Of a stretch of 64,000 nucleotides of DNA, positions 25,824 to 34,399 are shown one piece after another. The notes under the pieces are model-generated. The model did no database searches and was not told the origin of the DNA. It saw only the letters and a list, made by a program, of their open reading frames with translations. Location of the stretch: NCBI GenBank assembly GCA_965217565.1, contig CBDCIS010000008.1, positions 226,430 to 290,429 of the forward strand, given 5' to 3'. The translations under genes and the position numbers were made by a program. Every line of letters starts with the position of its first letter. Position 1 is the first letter of the stretch. This DNA is from CBDCIS01 sp965217565 (GTDB taxonomy: Bacteria; Chloroflexota; Dehalococcoidia; Lucifugimonadales; CATOSD01).

Positions 25824-27086
25824 TGTATAGACCGGGGAGATAGGTGACACATGTTCGGAGACATGGGTTACACCATAAGGCATGGAGATTCTGTAGAGGA
25901 GAATGGCCATGTCGTGGAAGGTGGATACAGTCATGTCTTTGCGCAAGGAGTTTGTGGCCCTGGCACAAGCCGACGGGGTGAACATGAGCGAACTGTGTCG
26001 TCGCACGGGGATCAGCCGCAAGAGCGGCTACAAGTGGCTGCGCCGATACCGGCAGGGAGGAGAGCACAGCCTTCACGACCTCTCGAAGCGCCCACATAGT
26101 TCTCCGAACCAGACGAGCCATGAGCTGGAGCAACTCATCATAGAGCTTCGTGCGGAGCATCCCGCCAAGGGAGGTCATGTGCTTGGCAGGATGCTCAGAG
26201 ACCGCGGATACGAGGGTGTGCCTTCCAAGAGCACCATCACCGCCATTCTCAGACGAAGTGGACTCATCCAAGAGTCGGAGGCTTCCAAGCACAGGCCGTA
26301 TGTGCGCTTCGAGCGCGCACAACCCAACGAGCTGTGGCAGATGGACTTCAAGGGACATGTCGCCATGCATCGCAACCGCTGCCACCCTCTGACCATCCTG
26401 GACGACCACTCCAGGTTCAACCTCGCTCTGAGGGCATGTGTCGACGAGAAGACTCACACTGTTCGAGACCAACTCACGCACGTCTTCCGTCGTTACGGCC
26501 TGCCCATGTCGATGCTCATGGACAATGGCTCTCCATTGGGAAGCGACTCCACCCATCCATTCACTCCCCTCACCCTCTGGCTCATCCAACTGGGTATCAG
26601 AGTGCTACACAGCAGGCCCTACCACCCACAGACACTTGGCAAGCTGGAGCGATTCCACAGGTCCCTCAAGAGTGAGTTGCTGGCAGGACGCACTTTCATG
26701 GACCTCGCTCACTGCCAGAGTTCTTTCGACACCTGGCGCGACTTCTACAACCTGGAGCGCCCTCACCATGCTCTCGACCTCGACACTCCGGTCAGCAGAT
26801 ACACTCCCAGTTGCAGGCCCTTACCCGAGACCCTTCCCAGCATCGACTACGACTCTGACGACCAGGTGCGCTCGGTGGATGTCAGCGGGCGCATATCCTT
26901 CCTGGGAAGATCACTGCGTGTGGGTAAGGCCTTCAGACACAAGAGAGTCGCCCTCAGGCCAACTCAAACCGACGGCGTGTGGAACGTCTTCTTCTCAGTC
27001 CAACCGATAGCAACCATAGACCTCAGTCAGCAAAATGTGTAACCTATGTCCCCGAACAACTGTTACCCATCTCCCCAGTCTGTACA
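25824..27086 (+). mobile_element. IS481-family insertion sequence
   Basis: The element is 1263 bp with long imperfect inverted ends, both starting TGTA(T/C)AGAC(C/T)GGGGAGAT and matching further to GGTTACAC. It is flanked by GCCCTTGACGGG (25812-25823) and GCCCTTGACAGG (27087-27098), a 12-base duplication with one mismatch. The target was a palindromic CCCTTGACGGGAGGGG-type intergenic sequence; a relative is at 48028-48048. One intact transposase gene lies inside, so the copy may be active. Confidence 0.87.
25903..27042 (+). CDS. IS481-family transposase
   Basis: The 379-residue DDE transposase has an N-terminal helix-turn-helix (MSELCRRTGISRKSGYKWLRRY) and an rve-type core. The catalytic residues lie in LWQMDFKG, MLMDNGSP and LGKLERFHRSLKSE. 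A C-terminal beta domain (VDVSGRISFLGRSLRVGKAF) typical of IS481 follows. ATG 25903 has GAGGAG just upstream. The gene fills most of the element and is uninterrupted. Confidence 0.9.
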   Translation: MAMSWKVDTVMSLRKEFVALAQADGVNMSELCRRTGISRKSGYKWLRRYRQGGEHSLHDLSKRPHSSPNQTSHELEQLIIELRAEHPAKGGHVLGRMLRDRGYEGVPSKSTITAILRRSGLIQESEASKHRPYVRFERAQPNELWQMDFKGHVAMHRNRCHPLTILDDHSRFNLALRACVDEKTHTVRDQLTHVFRRYGLPMSMLMDNGSPLGSDSTHPFTPLTLWLIQLGIRVLHSRPYHPQTLGKLERFHRSLKSELLAGRTFMDLAHCQSSFDTWRDFYNLERPHHALDLDTPVSRYTPSCRPLPETLPSIDYDSDDQVRSVDVSGRISFLGRSLRVGKAFRHKRVALRPTQTDGVWNVFFSVQPIATIDLSQQNV

Positions 27087-27212
27087 GCCCTTGACAGGAG
27101 GGGGAACTTTCGGCCGCTACCCAACTACCTCTCTGACGGCGGGGGACTCTCGTGGCTCCACCACTCTAGGCTTCATTTCAATGACGTTAGCCCAATAGTA
27201 TCCGGACGGTGT

Positions 27213-28388
27213 TCAGAACTGGCCCTTCGGCTCCAGGCCCAAGAAGAACTGGCCGGCCGTGTCGTAGTGAGCCGGGCGGCCCTGGATGTGCTGGGTGATG
27301 ACGTGCGCGTCCTGAAAACGGCGCTGAATTGGATTGCTCTTGAAAATGGCACCGGCTCCGCACAGGCCGTAGGCAACGTCCACCACGTTGGCCGCCATGC
27401 GTATGCCGTGCGTAGTCGCCACCCGCAGCATGACGCGCTCCTCTGTCGTGAGCGAGCGGTTCTCGCGAGCCCCGCGCCACACGGACGACGCGGCCTCCCG
27501 CAGGAACGCCTTGGCGGAACGCCAGGTCGCCTCCGCCTCGCCGATCTGCCGCTGAGTCGTGCTGAAGTCACGCAGCTTCCCTTGCTGGCGCGCCGGGGTT
27601 TTGCCGCCGGCTATCTCGATGGCGACGTCCAGGCTCGCCCGCGCCACGCCCAAAGCGACCGTCGAGAAGCCGGAGGCAAAGAGCAGTATATTGGGTATGA
27701 CGTAGAGGGCGCCGTCCTCACGCGGGGGGCCGGCCAGGCTGAAGGTTCGGACGCTGGGCACGAACAGGTCATCGACCTCGAAGCTGTAGCTCGCGGTGCC
27801 GCGAAGGCCGTTGACATGCCACACGTCCAGTATGTTCACGTCTCTCTTTGGCATGAGCAGGACCGGCGCGTCCCTGTCGTCGAAGGCCGGCTGCGCCATG
27901 CTGTCGTCGTTGGGGAACCTGACCGGGGCGAGCGCGGCTATCCAGGTCGCGTGGTCACTGCCGCTGCTGAAGCTCCACTGTCCCGAGAGCCGGTAGCCAT
28001 CCTCCACCGGGACGGCCTTGGAAAATGGAAGCGGAGGCCCGTTCGTCACCACGGCGCGCGGGTTGTCCCAGATTTCGCGCGCCGTCTGCTCCGGCATCCT
28101 GACGGAGTTGGTCGCCCACACGTTGTTCTGGTTGACGCACCAGGCCACGCTGGCATCGACCTCCGCGAACACCTCTACCACGCGGAGAAAGTCGAGAAAG
28201 TCCATCTCTTCTCCGCCGAGCGAACGCGGGACGAGCAACCGGAAGAAGCCGCTGTCGGCGATCTCTCCGGCAAGCTCCGGCGGCAGCTCCCGCTCGTCGT
28301 CGATGCGCTCCACGACCGCGGCCACCTTGGCCGCCAACGCCCGGGCGGTATCGAGGTAGTTGCTAATATCCCTGTGCGCTACTGCCAT
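27213..28388 (-). CDS. Acyl-CoA dehydrogenase-fold flavoprotein (monooxygenase type)
   Basis: The 391-residue protein has the acyl-CoA dehydrogenase fold: a helical N-terminal domain (LPPELAGEIADSGFFRLLVPRSLGGEEMD), a middle beta domain (GYRLSGQWSFSSGSDHATW) and a C-terminal helical bundle. The sequence style (DASVAWCVNQNN, WSFSSG) is that of group D two-component flavin monooxygenases and DszC-like enzymes rather than true acyl-CoA dehydrogenases. A flavin reductase partner is not adjacent, although a PPOX flavoprotein gene is upstream. Substrate unknown. Confidence 0.75.
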   Translation of the reverse strand: MAVAHRDISNYLDTARALAAKVAAVVERIDDERELPPELAGEIADSGFFRLLVPRSLGGEEMDFLDFLRVVEVFAEVDASVAWCVNQNNVWATNSVRMPEQTAREIWDNPRAVVTNGPPLPFSKAVPVEDGYRLSGQWSFSSGSDHATWIAALAPVRFPNDDSMAQPAFDDRDAPVLLMPKRDVNILDVWHVNGLRGTASYSFEVDDLFVPSVRTFSLAGPPREDGALYVIPNILLFASGFSTVALGVARASLDVAIEIAGGKTPARQQGKLRDFSTTQRQIGEAEATWRSAKAFLREAASSVWRGARENRSLTTEERVMLRVATTHGIRMAANVVDVAYGLCGAGAIFKSNPIQRRFQDAHVITQHIQGRPAHYDTAGQFFLGLEPKGQF

Positions 28389-28426
28389 CTCTCATCCAAT
28401 TCAGATTGCGAAGTCACGAGCAAAAG

Positions 28427-28834
28427 CTACGGGCCGAATACTACGCGCTCCGGCTCCAGTCCAATCAGCACGAACTCTTGCTGCATGAGGTCGCGCATCC
28501 ACTCATCGACGCCGTCTGGCTCGACGTACCGCTCTACGATGGCCCTCGTCTCCGGCCATACGTAATCGCCCTCGGTCAACTCCGCGCGTCCATAGAGCGC
28601 GGCGTACTGTTCCCCCTTCAGGTCTGAATAGACGCACACGGACAGGCGGGGGTCCCGGCGCAGGTTCCGAGCCTTTACGCTCTCCGCCGACGCCGCGACC
28701 GTCAGTCGCCCACCCTCGAATCGATACCAGGCGGGCGTAATCTGCGGCATTCCCGTCCTGCCCACCGTGGCGAGGACCGCGATCCTAGGCGGCCTCAGAA
28801 ACTCAACCAGCCGCGCCGCATCGTAAGATGCCAT
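28427..28834 (-). CDS. PPOX-family F420/FMN-dependent enzyme
   Basis: A 135-residue split-barrel protein of the pyridoxamine 5'-phosphate oxidase-like family, of the kind annotated as F420-dependent in Actinobacteria and Chloroflexota. Key pieces are RIAVLATVGRTGMPQITPAWYRFEGGRL and the basic cofactor segment SVKARNLRRDPRLSVCV. ATG 28834 is chosen because it begins the family's normal N-terminus and has GGGGG 8 bases upstream. It is 38 bases upstream of the flavoprotein gene on the same strand, so they may be cotranscribed. Confidence 0.78.
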   Translation of the reverse strand: MASYDAARLVEFLRPPRIAVLATVGRTGMPQITPAWYRFEGGRLTVAASAESVKARNLRRDPRLSVCVYSDLKGEQYAALYGRAELTEGDYVWPETRAIVERYVEPDGVDEWMRDLMQQEFVLIGLEPERVVFGP

Positions 28835-28995
28835 GCTCTTGCCCCCAAGTGTGATTCCCGCCGCGAGCAGCCGAGGCAAACGCCTCAAGGTAATTCCAGT
28901 CGATTCTATCACAAAAGTCACAGTCCAACGCTGACGAAATGCTGTGGGAACCTATATCAATTCAGTAAGTGTCGCCTGTGAGAACAAGGAGACCC

Positions 28996-29070
28996 TGTAG
29001 CGGAAAACCCTTGTGGTTGCCTTGGTCGGTCATCCCATGGGCTTGGGCGCCCACAAGGGACGCCCCTACA
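28996..29070. repeat. Dispersed palindromic repeat, two-armed copy C
   Basis: Two facing half-units, aacccttgtggttgcc (29008-29022) and gggcgcccacaaggga followed by cgcccctaca (29045-29070), flank the spacer ttggtcggtcatcccatgg. The design is the same as copy B. Confidence 0.72.
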
Positions 29071-29390
29071 AAAAATGGTCGGTGAGCTTGGGAGAGCTGC
29101 GAAACGCAAACTGGGTAATTTTGGGTCATTGCCTTCTTGTGAGTCCCGGTTTCAGGGGACGACTTTTGGCACCTTCACAGTGGAAACGGATACGAGTCGG
29201 ACTCGGCCGGAATCGAAAGGACAGATCGCTCGGAACTCTGGGGGGTATCGTCACACTGGGTGGCGCGTAGTCTCATGGGCAGGGTCACGATTCCCGCGCC
29301 GGACGTTGGGATTCGATAACATGCGCTTGCGTTCATGGAGGCATAATAGCACGTGCGTTCGGCAGTGTCAAGGGCAGTGATACTTCGGCG
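29071..29390. other. Intergenic stretch without a recognised gene
   Basis: About 320 bases between repeat C and the ATL promoter. I see no ribosome site with a credible frame, no tRNA fold and no strong palindrome. Only short open frames with unlikely composition exist. Confidence 0.5.
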
Positions 29391-29392
29391 CG

Positions 29393-29401
29393 TGCTAAAA
29401 T
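29393..29401 (+). promoter_or_regulatory. Extended -10 promoter of the ATL gene
   Basis: TGCTAAAAT is an extended -10 element 46 bases upstream of the start at 29447. No -35 is needed for this class and none is clear. Confidence 0.45.
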
Positions 29402-29446
29402 GGCCTCGACGACAGCCAGTGGCCCATCCCGCATCGGGAGAGATTC

Positions 29447-29773
29447 ATGCCCAGCACACCGGACAAGCGGCCCGTTTATCGGCGGATTCTCGACGTGGTG
29501 CGCCAGATTCCGCATGGGCAAGTGGCAACCTATGGCCAGGTTGCGCTGATAGCCTGCGATTGCACGCCGCGCATGGTGGGCTACTGTCTGGCGTCGCTCG
29601 ATCCCGACTCCGACGTTCCCTGGCAGCGCGTCATCAACTACAAAGGGGGAATCAGCCCCAGAAGCAGCGGGCACGGCAGCGAGTTCCAGCGGGAACTGCT
29701 GAAAGAGGAGGGCATAGATTTCGACGACGAGGGCCGCGTGAGCTTTCGCAGGTACGGCTGGATGGAGTCGTAG
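29447..29773 (+). CDS. Alkyltransferase-like (ATL) DNA-repair protein
   Basis: This 108-residue protein is equal to the DNA-binding domain of O6-alkylguanine-DNA alkyltransferases. It has the helix-turn-helix (IPHGQVATYGQVALIA) and arginine-finger region (CTPRMVGYCLAS). The alkyl-acceptor PCHR motif is replaced by PWQRVIN, as in ATL proteins, which bind alkylated DNA without repairing it and call nucleotide excision repair. ATG 29447 follows GGGAGAG. The loss of cysteine is a family trait, not damage. Confidence 0.85.
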   Translation: MPSTPDKRPVYRRILDVVRQIPHGQVATYGQVALIACDCTPRMVGYCLASLDPDSDVPWQRVINYKGGISPRSSGHGSEFQRELLKEEGIDFDDEGRVSFRRYGWMES

Positions 29774-29803
29774 CGGGCGAGACGCGGCCCGCAAGTGGCG
29801 GCG

Positions 29804-29872
29804 TCCCTCGTGGGCGCCCTGGGTATGATGACCGACGCGGGCATCTGACCGACTGGGTTGATACAGTCCCCA
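29804..29872. repeat. Dispersed repeat, partial copy D
   Basis: The reverse complement reproduces copy B at 24114: ctgtatcaacccagtcggtcagatgc, then ccgcgtcggtcatcata, then the arm gggcgcccacgaggga. The first arm of copy B (gcaaatcccttgtggttg) is missing, so this is an internally deleted copy. It sits about 30 bases after the ATL stop. Confidence 0.72.
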
Positions 29873-29886
29873 TGGAAGGCCGTCAT

Positions 29887-29916
29887 TTGACATACCTCAG
29901 CCGCCGCCGATAGAAT
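29887..29916 (+). promoter_or_regulatory. Promoter of the fumarase operon
   Basis: A perfect TTGACA (29887-29892) and TAGAAT (29911-29916) are separated by 18 bases. Transcription would start near 29923, about 45 bases before the start codon at 29968. Confidence 0.7.
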
Positions 29917-29967
29917 GATGCCGTCTTGAGGATGGGCGGAAAAACCAGTGCAGGAAGGCGGCCGGTC

Positions 29968-30915
29968 ATGGTAGCCACGCGGAATGGCATAACGCAAGAA
30001 CGCCTCTACGCCGTCGCCTATGAAGCCAACAAGCGAGCGGCCATCGCGGTGCCCCAGGACGGCATCGCCGCGTTCGAGGAGGCTTTCAGGCGCGAGACCA
30101 AGCCGATGGCGAGTTTCATACTTGGCCAGGTGCTCGAGAACGCGCAGTTGGCGATCGCCGAGGAGCGGCCCATGTGCGGGGACACCGGCCTTCCTCGCTA
30201 CTATATCAAGGTGGGGAACGAGGCTCACGTCGAGGGCGGATTCGTGGCCATGGAGCGGACGCTCCGCAACGCCGTCGCCGACGTTACCCAGGACGTACAG
30301 TTGCGAGCCAATCGCGTGCATCCGCTCACGCGGCGGAACCCCGGCAACAACGTGGGTGTCTTCGCCCCAAGCGTGGACTACTCCTTCGAGCCGGACGCTG
30401 ACTGGATAGACGTTACCGCCGTCCACAAGGGCGGTCTCTTTGGCACGGACTACCGGATGCTCTTCCCGGCCGACGGCACCGACGGCATCAAGCGCTTCCT
30501 GCTCGACAACCTCGCGGCCTTCGCTCGCAGGGGCCTGTCCTGTCCCCCGGTGGTCATCGGCGTGGGACTCGGCGGCTCGAAGGACCAGTGTGTGTCCCTA
30601 TCCAAGGAGGCGGCCTGCCTGAGAACCATGGGAGACCGGCATCCCGACCCGGACGCCGCCGCTCTGGAAGAGGAGTTGAAGGAGCTTGCCAACCGTACGG
30701 GGTTCGGCGTCATGGGAGTGGGTGGGGACACCACCGCCTTGGACGTGCACGTTGAGATTGCCTATACCCACACGGGCGGGCTGCCGATAGCGATTTCGCA
30801 GTTTTGCCTGGCGTATCGAAGGTCAACCGCCCGCGTGTTCGCGGACGGCAGCGTGGAGTTCAGGGACGACCCTCGTTGGTTCACTCCCTACTATCGGCGG
30901 GAAGGGATCGAATAG
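29968..30915 (+). CDS. Class I fumarate hydratase, alpha subunit
   Basis: The 315-residue protein matches the N-terminal half of iron-sulfur class I fumarases and tartrate dehydratases, which interconvert fumarate and malate. Candidate cluster cysteines lie in RPMCGDTGLPRY, GLGGSKDQCVSL and KEAACLRTMG. VGVGGDTTALDVHVEIAYTHTGGLPIA is the conserved C-terminal block. ATG 29968 is chosen for AGGAAGG upstream; earlier starts at 29926 and 29932 lack one. The beta subunit gene follows after 9 bases. Fumarate is more likely than tartrate given nearby sdhCD. Confidence 0.85.
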   Translation: MVATRNGITQERLYAVAYEANKRAAIAVPQDGIAAFEEAFRRETKPMASFILGQVLENAQLAIAEERPMCGDTGLPRYYIKVGNEAHVEGGFVAMERTLRNAVADVTQDVQLRANRVHPLTRRNPGNNVGVFAPSVDYSFEPDADWIDVTAVHKGGLFGTDYRMLFPADGTDGIKRFLLDNLAAFARRGLSCPPVVIGVGLGGSKDQCVSLSKEAACLRTMGDRHPDPDAAALEEELKELANRTGFGVMGVGGDTTALDVHVEIAYTHTGGLPIAISQFCLAYRRSTARVFADGSVEFRDDPRWFTPYYRREGIE

Positions 30916-30924
30916 GCTTGGCGT

Positions 30925-31587
30925 ATGAATAACGCAAAGCACCTGAGCGTGCCCCTCTCAGAGGACGACATCGCGAGTCTGCGGGCGGGAGACGTGGTTT
31001 ATCTGAGCGGCCCCGTTTTCACCGCCCGCGACGGCGTCTATAAGCACATGCTCATCGACGGGAACGAGCCGCCCATCGACCTGCGCTCTCTTACGAACGT
31101 AACATTCCAGTCCTCTCCCGCCGGCGTCGAGGTCTCCCCCGGCTCCTTCAACGTTGCCTCCTTCCAGGCAACGGCGGGTTTTCGCTACGCCCAGTACATG
31201 CCCGCGCTGCTGGAACGGTTCGGCGTGAAGGCGGTCGTGGGCAAGGGTGGCATGTCTGAGGAGCTATACCGGGGGCTGTTCAGGGAGCATGGCGCGGTGT
31301 GCCTATCGACTATGGGCTACGGTCTGGGCGCGATATACGGCAAGGCCATAGACCGCGTTCTGGACGTGTTCTGGGAGAAGGAGCTTGGCATTTCGGAGGC
31401 GCTCTGGGTCCTGGAATTGAAGGACCTCGGCCCGCTGCTGGTGGAGGGGGACTCCCTGGGCAACAGCTACTTCTCAGGCGTGAACGAAGAGATAAACGAC
31501 AAGCTGGGCGAGCTGTACGAGGGCCTCAAGCCGCCGGTCTATCGGCGCATCGGCGAGGAACAGCGACCGGAGAAGGAACTCTTTTAG
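30925..31587 (+). CDS. Class I fumarate hydratase, beta subunit
   Basis: The 220-residue protein is the C-terminal half of the split class I hydro-lyase. It has LRAGDVVYLSGPVFTARDGVYKHML at the N-terminus and the conserved VVGKGGMSEELY block, with FREHGAVCLSTMGYGLGAIYGKAI after it. The usual TTxxRMD segment is replaced by SFNVASFQATAGFRYAQY, so substrate preference may differ. It ends just before a dispersed repeat carrying IS1182, which separates it from sdhCD. Confidence 0.82.
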   Translation: MNNAKHLSVPLSEDDIASLRAGDVVYLSGPVFTARDGVYKHMLIDGNEPPIDLRSLTNVTFQSSPAGVEVSPGSFNVASFQATAGFRYAQYMPALLERFGVKAVVGKGGMSEELYRGLFREHGAVCLSTMGYGLGAIYGKAIDRVLDVFWEKELGISEALWVLELKDLGPLLVEGDSLGNSYFSGVNEEINDKLGELYEGLKPPVYRRIGEEQRPEKELF

Positions 31588-31591
31588 CACA

Positions 31592-31608
31592 ACCAGGGCA
31601 ACCACAAG
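31592..31608 (+). repeat. Dispersed repeat E, left part (split by IS1182)
   Basis: ACCAGGGCAACCACAAG is the left part of a repeat unit whose remainder, CAAGGGATTGCCCCTAC, lies at 33274-33290 on the other side of IS1182. Joined at CAAG they match copy F (34333-34362) exactly. Confidence 0.85.
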
Positions 31609-33273
31609 GAGTCTGTCTCAAAAGTCGAGCGGGGGGATATGGCTCGGGGTATACTTGGGAAGCGACAGCCCATCTCTGGAGGTGATAGAGATGCCACTGC
31701 GTCCGATGGGTCGAGAGCAGATGTGGATGTTGCCGCCGACCCTGGATGAGATGATCCCGGAGGACCATCCTGCGCGGTTCGTGGCCGAGTTCGTCGATGG
31801 GCTGAACCGAGACGACTGGGCGGAGCTCGGCGTCGATATCGAGGGATGTTGGATGGGAGCCCCGGCGTACCATCCCAGGGCGCTGTTGGGCGTGTGGCTG
31901 TATGGATTCATGACAGGCGTTCGGTCGTGCCGCAAGCTGGAGGCGGCCTGCGGAGACCAGATATCGTACCTGTGGCTGACCGGATGGCAGCGTCCAGACC
32001 ACAACACCTTGTGGAGGTTCTACAAGAGCCACCGCCAGTCGATGCGCAAGTTGCTGAAGCGCACAGTGCAAACGGCGGTCAGGATGGACCTTGTGGAGTT
32101 GGCGTTGCAGGCTGTGGATGGTACGAAGGTGGGAGCGAATGCGAGCGGAGACAGGACGCTCGATGCGGAAGGACTGCAGCGTCTGTTGAGACGTCTGGAG
32201 GATGCGGTGAGGGATCTGGAAGCTCAGAGCGAGGCGGGAGAGGACGCTGCGCCCGTCCATCTGCCTCAGGAGTTGGCCGAGAAGACGGCGCTGAGAGAGC
32301 AGGTGCGCCGAGCTATGGAGGAGCTTTCGGAGCGTGGAGACATCAATCACATCAACCTCACCGATACGGACGCACGTCTGATGAGGACTCGCCAGGGGAT
32401 AACGCCCTGCTACAACGCACAGGCGATGGTCTCGCCGACGCAGACCGAGGCAGGGAAGAGAGGCATGTTGATCACTGCGGTGGAGGTTACCGATGACCCC
32501 GACGACCATTCTCAACTGGCCCCAATGCTTCAGAAGGCAGAGGAGACGACGGGTGTCAGGTCTGAGATGACGTTGGCAGACGCAGGTTATCACTCAGGGA
32601 GCAATCTGGAGGAGTGCGCGCTCAGAGACCAGCAGGTTGTGATGCCCGAGGCACAGCGTCGGGCGCTGGGCCACCCGTATCACAAGGACCGATTCACCTA
32701 TGACGAGGAGACCGACAGCTACATCTGTCCAAAAGGACAGTGGCTGCGCTTCACCCGTATGAAGCGCAGACGTGGGATAGCGGTGAGGCTCTACCGGGCC
32801 TCCGGCGCTGTCTGCCGAGCGTGTCCGGTCTTTGGGGTGTGTACGAGGGATGGCCGAAATGGGCGAGCGCTTGAGATAGGGCCGCACGACACAGCGCTGC
32901 GTCGTCATCGGCGCTGGATGCGCACCGACGAAGCCAGACAGTCCTACGATCGCAGGAAGGGTCTGGTCGAGCCGGTCTTTGGGATCATCAAAGAGCAGCA
33001 GGCGGCGCGTAGAGTCCTGCTGCGTGGCATAGACAACGTGGCCGCTGAGTGGGGCCTGTTGGCCACGGCCTTCAATCTGCGCACCCTGTGGCGCGGGTGG
33101 CGTGGCCGGGCAACCCGCATATGGCGCCGCAATCTCAGCCCATCGTTTGCGCACAGATCCCTCATCGGCGCATCCGGCGCTCTGGCCTGAGACACCCGGA
33201 CCGATCATTGCACAAATGCGACCGGAGTCGGCGCTTCACTCTTATCACCACAACCCTCTTGTGAGACATGCTC
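31609..33273 (+). mobile_element. IS1182-family insertion sequence
   Basis: The 1665-bp element has imperfect inverted ends: GAGTCTGTCTCAAAAG on the left and GAGCATGTCTCACAAG on the right (reverse complement). It is flanked by the direct repeat CAAG (31605-31608 and 33274-33277), a 4-base duplication typical of this family. The empty site can be rebuilt exactly from copy F of the dispersed repeat. One intact transposase gene is inside. Confidence 0.9.
31691..33190 (+). CDS. IS1182-family transposase
   Basis: This 499-residue DDE transposase has an N-terminal DUF772-type domain (HPARFVAEFVDGL, YHPRALLGVWLYGF), a middle part with the first Asp in AVDGTKVGANAS, a second Asp in TLADAGYHSGSNL, and the Glu in RKGLVEPVFGIIKEQQ. 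Four cysteines (CPKG, CRACPVFGVC) form a small metal-binding insert. ATG 31691 follows GGAGGTGATAG. The gene is uninterrupted, so the copy may be functional. Confidence 0.9.
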   Translation: MPLRPMGREQMWMLPPTLDEMIPEDHPARFVAEFVDGLNRDDWAELGVDIEGCWMGAPAYHPRALLGVWLYGFMTGVRSCRKLEAACGDQISYLWLTGWQRPDHNTLWRFYKSHRQSMRKLLKRTVQTAVRMDLVELALQAVDGTKVGANASGDRTLDAEGLQRLLRRLEDAVRDLEAQSEAGEDAAPVHLPQELAEKTALREQVRRAMEELSERGDINHINLTDTDARLMRTRQGITPCYNAQAMVSPTQTEAGKRGMLITAVEVTDDPDDHSQLAPMLQKAEETTGVRSEMTLADAGYHSGSNLEECALRDQQVVMPEAQRRALGHPYHKDRFTYDEETDSYICPKGQWLRFTRMKRRRGIAVRLYRASGAVCRACPVFGVCTRDGRNGRALEIGPHDTALRRHRRWMRTDEARQSYDRRKGLVEPVFGIIKEQQAARRVLLRGIDNVAAEWGLLATAFNLRTLWRGWRGRATRIWRRNLSPSFAHRSLIGASGALA

Positions 33274-33395
33274 CAAGGGATTGCCCCTACAACTGTCCAC
33301 GCGCTATACGCCGTCGCCCTCACAGGCGACGCCTACTAGATTGAAACAGGTTCCACGCAGTTAGGCATAGTGGTAGCTTCTCTTAGGAGGCGTCA

Positions 33396-33797
33396 TTGGC
33401 GACACGGCTCAGGACTGCGCTTCTGCACCCGGGCGTGCCGCGCGAGGTCCACGCAAACTCCCGCGTCGGCTGGTGGGCGTGGGCGTTGCAGAGGGCAACG
33501 GGAGTCCTGCTGGTTGGTTACCTCCTTCTTCATATCGTGGTCATCTCGACCTCGATACTCGGAGTCGATGCCTTTGACGCCGTGCTGGAGTTCGTACAGC
33601 ATCCCGTATTCGAGGCTCTGAACGTCGCGCTCATCGCTATCGTCTTGTACCACACCTTCAACGGCGTTCGCGTAGTGCTGTTCGACGTTGGCATCGGCAT
33701 ACGACGCCAGGCGGCGAGCTTCTGGACGTGCGTCATTCTGACGGCGACCGGCACTGGCGCATCGGCGGTATTGAGCGTTCCCCTGATATTCAGATAG
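33396..33797 (+). CDS. sdhC: Succinate dehydrogenase cytochrome b subunit
   Basis: The 133-residue protein has three TM helices and the SdhC pattern: SRVGWWAWALQRATGVLLVGYLLLHIVVIS with the haem histidine, then ALIAIVLYHTFNGVRVVLFD with the second histidine region. It anchors the dehydrogenase and takes part in quinone reduction. TTG 33396 has AGGAGG 5 bases upstream. sdhD follows. The flavoprotein and iron-sulfur genes are not next to it. Confidence 0.83.
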   Translation: MATRLRTALLHPGVPREVHANSRVGWWAWALQRATGVLLVGYLLLHIVVISTSILGVDAFDAVLEFVQHPVFEALNVALIAIVLYHTFNGVRVVLFDVGIGIRRQAASFWTCVILTATGTGASAVLSVPLIFR

Positions 33798-33823
33798 GCA
33801 ATGGCGTCGTCGGGAGGAGGCTT

Positions 33824-34273
33824 GTGAGTACCCAGGAGCAATACGCTTCCACGACATCGCCGAGACGGGAGGGCAACACCCATCTGGCCGGAGCCGACGT
33901 TCCCGCGCGGGGCACACCCGGCTTCTGGCTGTGGTTCCTCCAGCGCATCAGCGGCGTCTTGCTGCTATTCTTCGTGCTGGCCCACGGCTCGATAACCCAC
34001 TTCCTTCCCATAGCCGACGTAAGGGCGGGGTTGCAGGACGAACCGGTGACCTACGAGGCAGTCGAGCGGCGGCTGGCGCAGGGATTCTTCGTCTTCTTCG
34101 ACTTCGCGCTGCTGGGTCTGGCTCTGTACCATGGACTCAACGGCATTCGCAACATACTGTTGGAGTGGCCTTTCGCCGCACGCAGGCAGCGCGCCGTCAC
34201 CGCGTCGCTGTGGGTGGTGGGCCTCGGGAGCTTCGGATTGGGCGCGGCGACGCTGCTGGTGTTCATCCTGTGA
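33824..34273 (+). CDS. sdhD: Succinate dehydrogenase membrane anchor subunit
   Basis: A 149-residue three-helix membrane protein. FWLWFLQRISGVLLLFFVLAHGSITHF and ALYHGLNGIRNILLEW are the conserved anchor segments with haem-histidine candidates. It resembles sdhC in design, as usual for the two anchors. GTG 33824 follows GGGAGGAGG by 3 bases; the frame is open upstream only as a shadow of sdhC. Genes sdhA and sdhB are missing from both flanks, so they must lie elsewhere. Confidence 0.8.
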   Translation: MSTQEQYASTTSPRREGNTHLAGADVPARGTPGFWLWFLQRISGVLLLFFVLAHGSITHFLPIADVRAGLQDEPVTYEAVERRLAQGFFVFFDFALLGLALYHGLNGIRNILLEWPFAARRQRAVTASLWVVGLGSFGLGAATLLVFIL

Positions 34274-34332
34274 CGGGGTTGGCGAGACGATACGGATTGG
34301 CGGCGAGTCGTTGCGGGGGTAGCCTGGCGGTG

Positions 34333-34362
34333 ACCAGGGCAACCACAAGGGATTGCCCCTAC
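34333..34362 (+). repeat. Dispersed repeat, clean half-unit F
   Basis: ACCAGGGCAACCACAAGG then GATTGCCCCTAC. This is the best preserved single unit and equals the rebuilt IS1182 target site. It lies between sdhD and the ThDP enzyme gene. Confidence 0.8.
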
Positions 34363-34399
34363 GGGGGAATGAGGGTAGAAGCTATTGAGGAGTGAGATT

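Noticed and set aside
33341..33371. Promoter TTGAAA to CATAGT before sdhC
   Set aside because: The spacing is 19 bases and the -10 is poor; too weak to list.
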